64,000 nt of DNA from the NCBI GenBank assembly GCA_034766995.1, contig CM068317.1, forward strand, positions 34,494,928 to 34,558,927. Direction: 5' to 3'. The translations under genes were made by a program, and so were the position numbers. The stretch is from Acanthacorydalis orientalis (taxonomy: Eukaryota > Arthropoda > Insecta > Megaloptera > Corydalidae). A model generated the notes under the pieces. That model searched no databases. It saw nothing but the letters and a program-made list of their open reading frames with translations, and was not told the DNA's origin. Below are positions 1 to 11,666 of the stretch, piece after piece. Position 1 is the first letter of the stretch; every line of letters begins with the position of its first letter.

Positions 1-548
1 ATATTAAAATATCATCTATTTATAATACAGATGATTCTAATTTAAATCTAGTATTAATGTTGATTTTAATTTTATATTTTCAGAATTAATTTTGACTTTC
101 TTGTTAATAAAATAAAAAAGAACAAGTTATTAATTAGATGCTATCCACAATTTTTGTAAAAAACATAATTTGTAAATAATATAATAATGAATGTATAAAT
201 AGATAATTAAATGATATTCTGAATTGAAATTTTCAAATAGTTAACTGTTTATGAAGACAAATCTTATTTTAAATATATATTATAAACGTATATTCATCCT
301 AAACAAATCTTAATTACAGTTTAATTAATTTTGTAAAAATCATCAAATATTTTGTCCGTTTTTATTAAATTATCTTGTATTTCATTCGAAAAAGACTTAC
401 AATAATTAATATTTTTTTTACAATCTTGAATAGATTGTTCCCGGAGAGATATAGAGTACAATTTAAGCTCAAGATGAGAAGAAGGGAATGAATAATCAAA
501 TGATAACAATTTTGATCAAATAATTTATGTAAAAGAAAAAGAAATCTA

Positions 549-605
<57 letters not shown>

Positions 606-1260
606 GTTATTTGAAAATTTTGTTTGTAAATTATTTAACAATGGAATTGTTCATTAAGAAATCATAGTAGATTCAAAATAGATGCTGAAATAATAAGAAG
701 ATGATAAATTATTATTCAGTATTTACCACATATGTACAATTTTGGACTAAATTTTACTTTTACATCTTAGAATTATTAAAGGCTTTGAACGAGAATTTGA
801 AATCGAATTCCTGGTTTTAATAGATACGGTATATTTTCAATTGTAAAGAATTATAAATATTTGATATATCTACTCAAAATTAAATGAAAGTATAGAGATA
901 TACCTGAATAAAATATTAAAGTTTTTAATTATATTGAAGTTTTACGAGTAATTTATTACATCGTGTGCATTTATGTTTATATTTATTTTGCAAAGGTATT
1001 GAAATGTAAAATATCAGTTCAATATTTATTATATTCCAATGTTTTGTACATCCCGTACGATACTAATAAAAATCTACATAAAAACAGAATCCAACAAGGT
1101 TTATATTGAAATTTATATGAGTTTGTATCTATTCGGCGCCGTATTGAAAGAGTACAAGGATCATAATAAATTGAAATTAATAGAGAATGAAAGTCTCTCG
1201 GATTAATTCATACAGCTAATATGACACCAATAAAAACCCACATAAAAAGAACAGTACGAC
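1..1260. other. AT-rich non-coding DNA
   Basis: No credible coding region. It holds an (AT)26 tract at 551-602. An imperfect direct repeat about 160 bp apart shares the segment aataaaaa(t/c)c(t/c)acataaaaa near 1067 and 1225. Short ORFs here have no codon structure and are not annotated. Confidence 0.6.
551..602. repeat. (AT)n microsatellite
   Basis: About 26 uninterrupted AT dinucleotides, typical of the many such tracts in this window. Confidence 0.95.
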
Positions 1261-1299
1261 AACATGAAAACAACTCCGACATAGCCGGGACCAAAACTC

Positions 1300-1640
1300 A
1301 CCGAGCAATTCCGTTGTTAAGGCAGACTCTCGCGTAGCTCACTCTTTGAATACATATCCGACGATGGTAAAAGCACCAAGTTCGAGTTGTTGTAGCGGCA
1401 TCGGAAGCAGCTTCACAAAGTGGTGGGTCGCTGAGGCACGCGTGGGGGTCAAAAACGGCTGTATAACGCAGCGGTACGGTGGCGTCGGTGCGGGTTCGAG
1501 TCTCGCTCGTCGCCGCGGGCGGTACGCCGTTCGTTCCTGCGCCACATCGTCCGTTCGCTCGACGAAAATTAATTGCGTGAGTTTCGCACAGTACAACGAC
1601 GTAGTACGAACGAGAAGAAAGAACAGATTATGATAATAAA
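1300..1640. promoter_or_regulatory. CpG-rich island, possible promoter or first exon
   Basis: About 300 bp of strongly raised GC and CpG density inside very AT-rich DNA. Frames stay open on both strands for about 95-103 codons, which at this GC content is not evidence of coding. One plus frame reads FEYISDDGKSTKFELL and then stops. Consensus-like donors occur on both strands (gtgagt near 1577 on plus; ctcggtgagt near 1300 on minus), so this could be a transcribed first exon. In AT-rich insect genomes such islands are often promoters, but that is inference. No protein family was recognised. Confidence 0.35.
1464..1503 (+). other. tRNA-like A-box/B-box pair
   Basis: TAACGCAGCGG at 1464-1474 matches the Pol III A-box at 10 of 11 positions, and GGTTCGAGTCT at 1493-1503 matches the B-box at 10 of 11. 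The gap is only 18 nt, too short for an intact tRNA, and no acceptor stem pairs around it. It could be a tRNA-derived SINE relic, an extra-TFIIIC-like site, or chance in a GC-rich island. Confidence 0.25.
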
Positions 1641-1699
1641 GATGAAGCAAGCGACCTAGTATGAAACGCCACTACGACTTCACGTTGCTTTCGTCGACG

Positions 1700-3104
1700 T
1701 AATCATTTCTAGTTGTTAAATGGACCGATACGGAACGTATAAATGCGATAAATATATCTGGATAGGATATACCGATGTTTATGAATTTGATTGATGATAA
1801 ATTTGTGGATGGTAAATGTTCTTACATTCGAGACAATTCTCGGGTTGATTTATAACTTGAAATATTACATAAACATCACTTCTTCATATAAATAATACCT
1901 TTGACGTCGCAATCTTTTATAAATCTCCTTAATTACTTAATTTCTTTTATAACATTTTAACAGGTAATTATCGGCATTTCTTCCATGAAATGAAAAATTA
2001 TAATCTACATTAATTTAAACTTGTGATTTTTCTTTAACCATACAAAAAAATACAGTACAATATTAATACATCAATATGAATTTTATTTAAAAATTTCACA
2101 CTAAGCGTTTGAATTTTAAAATAATAATATTTAATAATATTTTGATATTTATCGTTTAATGAATTCGGTTTAATATTTTTTTTTATTAATGTAGATTTGA
2201 ACACTATTCGATTCCCTCACTAATATGTGTTAAAATCTATGTTTTATTACTAATTATATTAAATTATAACAAAAAACATTTTTTGCCATCATATTACCAG
2301 AAATAAATTTAAACTTTTATATTTATTAATGTATTGATTAAAATTTTAAATAGGTTTTTAGTTTAAAATATTTCTGATTGAGAATAAATGTTTGAAAAGA
2401 TATCTCAAAGCCAATAATCTTAAAAATTCAAATCACTCAATTTTAATATTATGCAATACACAATATTTTCAGAAAAGAACGAATATACTGAATTTATTCA
2501 TTCATACAAGAAATATTTATATATTATTTAACATATCATGTTTACAATCTTAACTCCTTAAAAAGTCCAATTTTTGTATTTTGTTTCTATCTAGACTAAT
2601 TATGAATGAAAATAATTATTTATTATACGATATTAACATTTGAATTAGTAAAACTAAAAAGATATTTAATAATGATTGAAATACTTATACTTTAACTAAT
2701 TGTATTATTATATTATTAATTATAATTTAAAATTCTAGCTTACAATAAATTATACAATGTTCTAAAATTATTTTAAAAATAATAATAAGAGATAAATCAC
2801 ATAATTAAAAACTAATTATTAAAAGATTGTATAAAAATAATATTATAAGCAGAATTACATAGGACAACAAATCTGATGACATGATATGACATGGGTTTTA
2901 ATAATAAATAACAGCTTTGACTTTTATTTGTTTTCTTCCCAATCTACGATTAAAGGCTTTCACTAAGAAAGATAGTAAATTTAACGTAAAAAATATAGAA
3001 AAATCCATTATTCATATATACTCAAATATTTTTCTCTATAAAAGTCAATATGTTTTATAATAATATTAAAAAATATAAAGAAAATATTAATTATTTCTAA
3101 TTTG

Positions 3105-3165
<61 letters not shown>

Positions 3166-3520
3166 TATTACACACTTTAAAATATATAAATAGACATTAT
3201 AATACTTTTCAAATTTATTTTTCAATCGAAATTATTTTTTTTTATTTATTTGTTTTGTAATCTAAAATTTCTAATTATTTTTCATCTATTTGCTTGTATA
3301 TGCATAAAAATATGAATACTAAACAGGCAGACGTGAAAAATAAATCTTAATATATATACAATTTGTATACATTTGGTTAACGGGTTAACACAGTTCACTA
3401 CGACAAAAAAATACACTGAACAAACATTAATGACAAGAAAGGTAAATAAGGGTAACAATAGAATCCATCCGCTATGAACGTCCAAATTAAATAAATAAAA
3501 ATAAATAAAGTCCAAGAGGA
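1700..3520. other. AT-rich non-coding DNA
   Basis: No supported gene. It holds a compound (TA)n tract at about 3103-3162. The 3380 area has a short ggttaac direct repeat (ggttaacgggttaac). Confidence 0.55.
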
Positions 3521-3525
3521 AATTC

Positions 3526-3614
3526 TTAATAGCTTCTTAAGCCGTATCCCATGTAAGTTTCCCGAACCACATCCCCAGTGGGGTAGTTGTGATACTCGAG
3601 TAACCAGTATTCAA
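3526..3614 (-). CDS. Candidate 3'-terminal coding exon, unknown protein
   Basis: The minus strand reads GAA TAC TGG ... AGC TAT TAA, giving 28 residues that begin EYWLLEYHNYPTGDVV and end GYGLRSY, followed by a stop at 3526-3528. The peptide is rich in Tyr, Trp, Gly and charged residues, unlike the Ile/Lys/Asn/Phe translations typical of chance ORFs here, and the local GC is raised. An AG immediately precedes the open stretch (exon start 3614), but it lies against a (TA)n tract and lacks a polypyrimidine run, so the acceptor is weak. A stop lies in frame just upstream, which fits an exon boundary. The alternative frame starting LNTGYSS is also open and cannot be excluded. Partner exons would lie at higher coordinates. 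The protein family is not recognised. Confidence 0.45.
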
Positions 3615-3616
<2 letters not shown>

Positions 3617-3651
<35 letters not shown>

Positions 3652-3652
3652 C
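3617..3652. repeat. (TA)n microsatellite between candidate exons
   Basis: A TA tract separates the two candidate minus-strand exons at 3526-3614 and 3685-3721. If both exons are real, it lies in a very short intron or inter-exon gap. Confidence 0.9.
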
Positions 3653-3684
3653 AGCCTATACATGTGGCATCTACATCCCCTTAC

Positions 3685-3721
3685 TGTTTATAGCCCGGAT
3701 TTAAGTTGTGGCGGTCTCCGG
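3685..3721 (-). CDS. Candidate small exon with strong 3' splice site
   Basis: On the minus strand a pyrimidine-rich run (tttttatctttctgtag) ends at an AG just before 3721, an excellent 3' splice site. The next 37 nt are open in one frame, reading GDRHNLNPGYK, and are followed by a good donor (aca|gtaagg at 3684-3683). Without splicing at that donor the frame ends two codons later (Lys-Gln-stop), so it could instead be an alternative terminal exon. Splicing directly to the 3614 acceptor would break frame (two bases carried over where one is needed). The two exons may therefore be alternatives, or one boundary is misplaced. The family is unknown. Confidence 0.35.
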
Positions 3722-3739
3722 CTACAGAAAGATAAAAAA

Positions 3740-4726
3740 GAAAAGCCACTGCTCTGTTCCATATAATATATATGTGTCTCTTTCAGCAAACAAATAAAAT
3801 TAAGTAGTAAAACTTTTTCAAGTTCTTAGAAAAGAACCAGAGTATATTTTATATTATGTATTAGCTAGTGTTATATTATCATAAAAGTGTAATTGTTTAT
3901 GTCTTTTTATTGACACTGCATTCAAAAAGTCAGTGCTGGAAAGTGAAGTTGACAATCAATTTCTGTTTCAAATATTAACTCGATTAATTTTTTGTGTTAT
4001 TTCAAATTTAAATTAAATTAATTTGTCCATGTTTTTAAATTTTAAATATTCAGTAAGATATTATTAAATTATTTATGATATTTCAAAATATTAGTAATCC
4101 GTTCATTTCAACATCTTCTTATCGAATAAAATGTCATAACCATTTATTAAAATGTTTAAGTTCTGTTTAAGAAATATTTGTTTAATTGAATTAAACCTTT
4201 TTTACGTTGCTTGAATTTATTGTTAAAGAAGTATATCTTTTCTTTAATACAATTACAATAAATATTGTGAAAACATATTAATCTGTACACATTTTAATTT
4301 AACAAAAATGATACTTTTTATACCTTCTCTTATTTCAATTACATATATAACAATATATATATATATATAAATAAATATAAATATGTATAAAACAAATGTA
4401 TTTGTTTTGAAACTTTTTTCATTTGAATCCCTACGATTGATTATATGTTCATAAATTTATATATTACGTGATTTGTTGCACATTTCAATATATACCAAAC
4501 AATATGATACGTTTCGAGGAATGATAAACTTATTTTGACATCGAAAACCTTTTATCTGACATCTGTCACTTTCAATTTATCTCTTGATATATCATTTAAA
4601 ATCAGATGATTTATATAGAGGTTTTTGTCGTTTCTTTTTGTACAAATTTATATTTTATATGAATTTTGAAGTAAGTACAAAACTCTATATTGAAATGTTT
4701 AGAATATTAAATACCTAAAATGTAGT

Positions 4727-4770
<44 letters not shown>

Positions 4771-5821
4771 AACATTTATTCATATGATAAATTGTATAAA
4801 AAAGTAAATATTAAATAAAATGAAACTTTAATAGACACAACTTTGTTAATATAACATTCATCGTTAGTTTTAATCTATAAAGTTTAAAATATGCACTGTT
4901 TGACTATTTGTAATTTTAACAGTAGCTTGAATTGTGCTAGGACAGAAAAGTAAATTAAAATATTTTCATTACTTGTAGTTTCATCAACTGTTTTAAACGT
5001 TTTAAAATGTTTTTTAACAAAACTAATCATGAATGATAAAAAAAAGACTTAAAATTAATTGTTTTTTTAAGTATTAAATATTAAGTAATATATAATCAGA
5101 TTCTGATACATTTTTGTATATGAGTGTCATATACTTTAATATATTTCCAAAAGATCGAATGAATGAATGTTTCATTTCTTTGTAACAATAATTGGAGTTA
5201 TTATTATTGCAAATAAAACATAATAAGTCATGCATTGTTAAAAGAGTACAATTCAATCTGCAGAAGTCATACACAAAGTAAAGAAAATTCTTATGCCCAC
5301 TGCAGCAATATCTCATTATGTGTTCACAAAGAATAAAATTGTGCTTTCGTCACACAATACCAACTTTTGCGTTTCGTTTGTTTTTCAAATTAATATTTTG
5401 TTTGTAATATTCTCGAGAGAGTCGAGATAAAACTTAATAATAAGAGTAGCTACATCTTATGGGAAAGTGTACGACAAAAACGTTATTAATTGTATATATT
5501 TAAAATACGTTTATGGAAATACAACTCTAATCTATTGTCTGCTAAATATTAATTATTTGGATAAACTCTCAAGCTTTCTTTATACAAATTTCACTGTTTT
5601 TTTGAGAAATGTGTATCATTCTGTGTCAACTTGAAACAAATAATTTAATGTTTGTTTATTTATTACGTACTGTTTATATTTAAATAAACTTGTCACTGCT
5701 ACAATTTGTATTCGAAATTTATTTAAATCAACGATTTAAAAGTTCACTGAATTAGTCTATAAAATTACAAATTATATAATTTTTTATATATCATCATTCA
5801 TCTAGTGATATTTAAAATTTA

Positions 5822-5864
<43 letters not shown>

Positions 5865-5885
5865 TGTATATATATGTATATAATG

Positions 5886-5916
<31 letters not shown>

Positions 5917-5980
5917 AAATTCCTTTCAAGTTTTAATCACCTGTTTGAAACATTTTAACTGAATGAAACAGTTTGAATCC
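3740..5980. other. AT-rich non-coding DNA with TA tracts
   Basis: No gene is supported. (TA)n tracts lie at 4730-4767 and in a compound TA/TG block at 5824-5917. A minus-strand ORF of 80 codons at 5074-5316 has no recognisable motif, and I treat it as chance. Confidence 0.5.
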
Positions 5981-5999
5981 GTTTGAACAACATAATAGC

Positions 6000-6200
6000 A
6001 TGTGACGTTGCTGAAAAGCAATATAACGAAATTTTGCACGACGCATTCGAGAATTTCAACATTCCCTGAAGCGAACAGCGGCCCTTTAGTGGTCTTGTGG
6101 TCTGTAAAACCGGTAATTACCACACTGTACGCTGTCAATCCCTTAAGGGGTCTAATCCACAATGTCCCTAAAGGCGCAAAAGACTTTATACTGTTCATTG
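6000..6200. other. GC-raised island, both strands open
   Basis: Composition is close to 45% GC for about 190 bp. The minus strand reads ...APLGTLWIRPLKG...TTKGPLFASGNVEILECVV... and the plus strand reads ...FPEANSGPLVVLW...NPLRGLIHNVPKG.... Both look protein-like, so neither can be preferred. Minus-strand 3' splice-like sites occur (gttcgcttcag near 6069; gcttttcag near 6014). It could be an exon, a transposon fragment or conserved non-coding DNA. No family is recognised. Confidence 0.3.
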
Positions 6201-6589
6201 ATAGCAGATTAACACATGTTTATCTCTATCGTTGTAATAAATTATATAGTTATTGTTGAAATTTCAATCCACTATATATATATATATATAAGTAAACCTT
6301 TAGAAATTAAATGTATACGTAAAAGATAAAAAGGCATGTAAATAAAATATACGTTTAGACAAAAAAAAGTGAAATTAATCATTAGGAAAGTCTCGAGTGG
6401 CTAGTATTAAAAATTAAAAGCCAATCTGTTTCGTGCGAGAAAACGTTGAAGTTCCGTAAAACCCATCACGATAATAATCATCATCAGCGCGTGTACCCAT
6501 CACTTGTTATTAATAACGGCCGTTATACGAATATTCCAGTTTTAAACATAGAATTTTCCGCGTACGCTCACACACATTTCCTTCTGTCG

Positions 6590-6700
6590 TACCTTCGTCT
6601 TCTTATTGTTAAGCCTGACTCACGGGTACCGACTAGACGGTCTACAATTCCTCCCAGGAATTGGTTACCCTGTTGTTCCAGACGAATATAATATAACCTC
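6590..6700 (-). CDS. Candidate exon with consensus 5' splice site
   Basis: The minus strand is open through LEQQGNQFLGGIVDRLVGT and reaches accc|gtgagt near 6625, a consensus donor. Upstream the frame continues as LYYIR to an AG near 6703, with a poor pyrimidine tract. Beyond the donor the frame stays open for about 18 codons of Arg/Lys-rich sequence and then stops. The stretch also contains an imperfect palindrome (caattcct...aggaattg), a caution against a coding reading. The family is not recognised. It would lie upstream of the 3.5-3.7 kb exons on the same strand. Confidence 0.25.
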
Positions 6701-6799
6701 AAATTTCACATCATAAAACAAGTACGTATTGCGTGCGAGTGAAACAACAGGTCGATTTTACAATAGGTTCGAATACGAATGACTTTTTTTAATGTCGTG

Positions 6800-7486
6800 T
6801 CAAATATTGTTCTTGCGGTCTGTTCACCTACCATGCTTAATTACAATTTCTCATTAAAACAAAGATATTATTTAAGAGGTATTTGGAAACTTTTCAAATA
6901 TTCATTCGCAGATGGGGTTTTCGCCTTAAGCGGAAAATGGAAAACATGAAGAAGTTCCTGTTGAAATTAACTATTCAACATTGCGAAGAATTGTGCAGTT
7001 ATATCTTATATGTATATTTATGTCTTTTATATCGTTCTATTTTATGTCTTACCAATATAAAACTTGTGTACTTTTCTTCTACGTTCTTTATTTACTTTGA
7101 AGGATTGTAACGAACCTAAGTAATAATATTTATTGGGTATATTTTTATTGCACGTTTTGTATCTTTAATTTTATCCATTGAAGTGAAATTAATAATAAAA
7201 TAATTGGAAATAGAAAATACTTAGAATATTTATTTGAAAATCAAATTTTGCATTCAATCTCAAACTTTAAGAAGAAAATCAATAATAACTTTTCTACTAG
7301 AACATTTCTATAATATATTTTAATAAATAGACTGGAAATGAATAACTGGTATATTGTTATAGTAAAAAAATATAAATTTTCAAACTTCTTAAATAAGTAA
7401 AATATTTTTCTCATGTATGTGACCTTACTTATTCCAACTTTTAAATGTCTTCTGTATATACAAATACTTACGTGTATGTGTATGTG

Positions 7487-7526
<40 letters not shown>

Positions 7527-7697
7527 CGAATTCTACAGTTACATGGAACGTGAAATCTTAAAAGCGAAGGATGGACGAGGTGATGAACATCAAGCGTCAC
7601 TTACATTCATAGTCAATGTGCACTTATGCTACAAAATGAAACAGAGTTACATGAGGATGGCTTTGAGAGTTGAATGTCACGTATCGTAAACTGACAG

Positions 7698-7747
<50 letters not shown>

Positions 7748-8595
7748 AATGTAAATATAAAGGAATGAAAGGTCTTACTATAAATCTTGTATGTTATGTG
7801 GTGTGACTGGTTTCATTTTTATTATTAATTAAAATGCATGAGATAATACATGAAAAATTCAATAATTTTTCTCTTCTTTGATGATACTGGGATTATAATG
7901 TATTTAGAATATCGTTCGTAACTCTTTATTGTTATATAATCAAAGATAAATTAAATTAAAATGTATATAAGTGGGTTTTTATAGAGTATTGAGTACATTT
8001 TTATTGCTACTCATAATTGTAAAGATAAAATCACTCTTTAGTTACATTAATTTTATATATGTATATTCGTAAATAAAATATATCCCACAATTGTCATAAG
8101 TTCCTATTTTTAAATTATTTAAGCAGACTTAAAAATTCAATAAATTGCTCTTTTTCAATGGTATTGAATTGATTGAATATTTAAAACATCAATCTTACGT
8201 TTTCTTTATCATATTAATAACAGGAAACAAATTATCATATTTATTAAGACAAACTTGATTATAACAAGATTGGATACAACGAGTTCACAACTATAGTAAG
8301 TAATTGTATACATGGATTTTAGAAAATTGTCTGTCTATTTATATCACTGCTATCATAATTTAAACTTTATTATAATTGAACTCAAAAAATATGTATTAAA
8401 TAGAGTAATAGCTATGTTTATATTCTTTCTAAGTTCGTACGCGTTTTTTATTTAAATTTTGTTGTATTTTTTATTTAATAGATGTATTATTTTATTTTAA
8501 AATTTTTGATAATAAGATCCACATATAATATAATAATTTTTATACATTTTTCAATGATCAAGAGCTACAGAAAATATTATTTTAAAATTGTATTT
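6800..8595. other. AT-rich non-coding DNA with TA tracts
   Basis: No gene is supported. (TA)n blocks lie at about 7473-7523 (TA/TG compound) and 7700-7745. Confidence 0.5.
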
Positions 8596-8599
8596 ATTA

Positions 8600-8674
8600 T
8601 GTTGGTAGAAAAATAATTGCAGCATATCACCTTTAAATTCATATACAAAATCGCAATTATTTTCCTACCGTCCT
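8600..8674 (-). mobile_element. 75-bp mariner (irritans/Hsmar2-like) end-to-end remnant
   Basis: The left end tgttggtagaaaaataattg and the right end, read on the minus strand as aggacggtaggaaaataattg, are the inverted termini also seen at 30361-30903, 11969 and 51224. TA dinucleotides flank at 8598-8599 and 8675-8676, the expected mariner target duplication. The minus strand keeps the terminal coding tail of the family (VYEFKG...QLFFYQ reading), so this is 5' terminus fused to about 45 bp of 3' end. Everything between has been deleted. Confidence 0.75.
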
Positions 8675-9095
8675 TATATAAATAATAAAAAGTACAATTT
8701 TATGGTAATCCTTTTCACTAAAGCAGAATATGTTAAATCTCTACTCGTTGAAGACTTTAATTGAATCTTCATTTTTGCCGTTAAAAGTGCCAAGACCGTG
8801 TTAAAATTTGCATTTTTAAAGATAATTTTCTTAAAAATTTACACGGAAACCTATCCCGAATTCGATTTTATTGCATTCAGCAAGTCTTAATTAACAAAAT
8901 TGTTTAGTTCGATATCTTTCTTAAGGATTGTCCATAACTGTAGAGCTACCTTAAACAGCAGTATGGACACATAATATATATAGATGTTTGAAAAGATAAT
9001 GTGAATTACCCGTTTATATATAAAATATTCTAATATTGGCACATACTATACTACTATAGATTATTAATATAAAAGTTTAGGAAAAATGACAATGA

Positions 9096-9176
9096 TACCC
9101 AATATTGTCTTAGGAGCCGCACAGAGTAACTTTGGGAACCACATGTGATTTGCCAGCCGCAATTTGCCCACTCTTG
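9096..9176 (-). mobile_element. hAT-like transposon terminus (truncated)
   Basis: Read on the minus strand from 9176 the sequence is CAAGAGTGGGCAAATTGCGG..., then ...CACATGTGGTTCCCAAAG... and ...TGTGCGGCTCC. This order (GGGCAAA, GCGGC, CACATG, CGGCTCC) is the familiar 5' end of many hAT elements of the Charlie/Tip100 type. No matching opposite terminus or 8-bp target duplication was found at lower coordinates, so it is a fragment or heavily decayed copy. Confidence 0.45.
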
Positions 9177-9199
9177 ATATATACAATCATATTATTGCG

Positions 9200-10205
9200 A
9201 TTTATATAGAAAAAAGAGACATTTAGTTGCATTCACCAGTCACTGATGTGACGAATAATGTTAAAAGAATTGAAATGGATTATTATAGTATGAAGAAAAC
9301 AAACAATAGTTAGTCTTTTTATTTCATTTAATGGTATCCAGTATAAAAAAAAATTCATCAAAAAATAATTGATCTGTCTTAGATAAGTACAAACGGTTAT
9401 AAGTATAAAACAAAAGTCGACAATTATACAATAAATCTATTTTTTTCTTTTAAGAGAACTATAAGATTTGAAAATAAATTAAAATTTTTATTTCAAACAC
9501 CTTTTCATCCTTCTATATCTGCCTTCAGACGAAAAGTAAATCAAGGAATACAGAATAATACAGATGATAAGTGATAATTTTATTCCTAATTAAACTGTTT
9601 CTACTGAGCTGATGTATTCTAAGCAGGTTGACTATTATTAAATATCGTTATTTTCAGTTTAATATCGTGCATTTATGTAAAATTGAATATTAAGAATATT
9701 TTTAAATGAATAAATTAGAAACAGGACATATTTGATTCGAAAAATACACTAATGATTTACTATCAACCTATTTAGAAAAATAATTAATGATGGTCTTACT
9801 TAAATTTAAACTTATATGCTAAATTTGATTTTCAAATCAATCTTTTAAGAATTTTCTATTTCAACTTAACTCCTATTATTAATTACTTTTGTGTAAAAAG
9901 TATATATTTTACCATAAAAACCAATCTTTACAGATATAAATTCTCAAGAATAATTGGGTTTTTTTTTTATACCAACTATGTTTTCTTATACGTCTAAGGG
10001 ATGCAAAATGAAACTTGATGTATTACTAGATTAAAATAATTTAAAGAAAAGTACTGTTTTCATTTATATGATATAAAATATTATTTATGATTTGCACATA
10101 TATTTGAAAAAATTTTATTCTTATCATGTTCCATTTTCATGTAACATAAAATAATATGAAAATGGATTCATATAAATTATAGATATCTTATGAAAACTTG
10201 TGAAA

Positions 10206-10261
<56 letters not shown>

Positions 10262-10300
10262 TCATTCGGAACCGTATAACAAAATTTACGATTTATTCAA
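9200..10300. other. AT-rich non-coding DNA
   Basis: No gene is supported. An (TA)n tract lies at about 10210-10260. Confidence 0.5.
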
Positions 10301-10304
10301 TTCG

Positions 10305-10500
10305 TAATTTAAGAACGAAAAAGTGTACGTGCTGCATCTTGACTGACACAGTTTTGTTTCCGCCTTAAATCCATTTCACGCTCACGTCGAATATGACACA
10401 TTTTCTGATACAGATCGCTGTAGAATGCACAACTTTCCGTTCCGGAATCAAGCGGTACGTGAACGTTGGATGATTTTTCTTAAAAGCATAGCATAAGATT
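10305..10500. other. GC-raised island, unassigned
   Basis: About 190 bp of near-balanced composition (contains cgctcacgtcga and ccgttccgg) between TA tracts. No convincing ORF or splice pair is seen. It is a candidate conserved non-coding or untranslated sequence. Confidence 0.3.
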
Positions 10501-10815
10501 CTTTATGTTAGTCAAACTGATTACTTATATATATATATATATATATATAAACGTGATCGTTGTTTTACAAACTTTTTTGATGCTTTTTTCCCTTGTTGCA
10601 TTATTACAAAATGGTACGCATTTGAAATTCTTACGGATAACGAATAAAATTCAAATTACTTCTTTTGTTTTCCCTTTTATTTATCCTGAATGTATAAACA
10701 TGAACATTATTTTATAAAATATTCTTTATATATAGTGTTCATTTTTGTTCACGAAAGAACTGGTAGTGCTTCTAATGGATTCATACTTTAAGTTACCCTT
10801 TAGTAATAATTTATT

Positions 10816-10823
<8 letters not shown>

Positions 10824-10875
<52 letters not shown>
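10824..10875. repeat. (TA)n microsatellite
   Basis: Long uninterrupted TA tract. Confidence 0.95.
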
Positions 10876-10977
10876 CTTAGTAAGACGAGTGAATTTCATT
10901 TAAATACATTGATAATTCAAAATCATATTAAAACAATATATTCAAAGACGCTCGATGTCATCAAATACTATATGCGA

Positions 10978-11666
10978 GGGTTGTTTGAAAAGTATGGTAG
11001 AAAAGCAAGTTGAACACCGTTTTTTTAGAAAAAATCGATTTTATTTCTCAACATATAGGGTGGATAATTAGTGACGGATAGATTATTGTGGATGAAGAAT
11101 CAATTCGAAGTGTAATTCGGCAATTTTTGCAATTGAGAAGGTTGATTTGTGAAACGGCGCGTTGTCCTGGTGAGAGATCACGTTTTTGTTCGCCAATCTT
11201 GGCCATTTTTGTTTCAGCTCTTCTTCAAACGGTTCAATAATGTTGCATAATGGATTCCTGTTTACATTTTTCCTTTCGTTAAGTAGTCGATCAGGATGAT
11301 TCCTTGGGAAGCCTAAAAAATAGAGTCCATCACATTCTGAACTGGCAAAACGGTCTTCACCTTCTTCGGCGCAGTTTCACCAGACTTTGTTCACTACTTT
11401 AACTGCTGCTTCGACTCAGGTCTGTAGTGGTGGATCCATATTTCATCCATGGTGACTAATCGATGCAAAAACTTTTTCTCGTTTTTTCCATTTTCACGGC
11501 AACTGCAACAATACTAGTTTTAAAAATCTGTAGAACGTGAATAATGCATCGCTTCTGGTTGAAATTTCGCCTACACTAGTTTAAAAAGTAACACTTGATA
11601 GCCGTGTCGTTACCAAATGAATGGTGACGCCATATCACAGAAATTTACCAAACTTATCAAACGACC

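Noticed and set aside
1490..1514. Possible tRNA gene
   Set aside because: A T-arm can be drawn, but no acceptor stem or anticodon arm pairs at the required distance.
1339..1650. 103-codon minus and 95-codon plus ORFs
   Set aside because: Both strands are open because of GC/CpG richness. Neither has a recognisable domain, so no protein was called.
4100..4130. GAAGATGTTGAAATG on minus resembling the hammerhead-like motif
   Set aside because: No room for helix II between the two blocks and no flanking similarity to the foldback copies.
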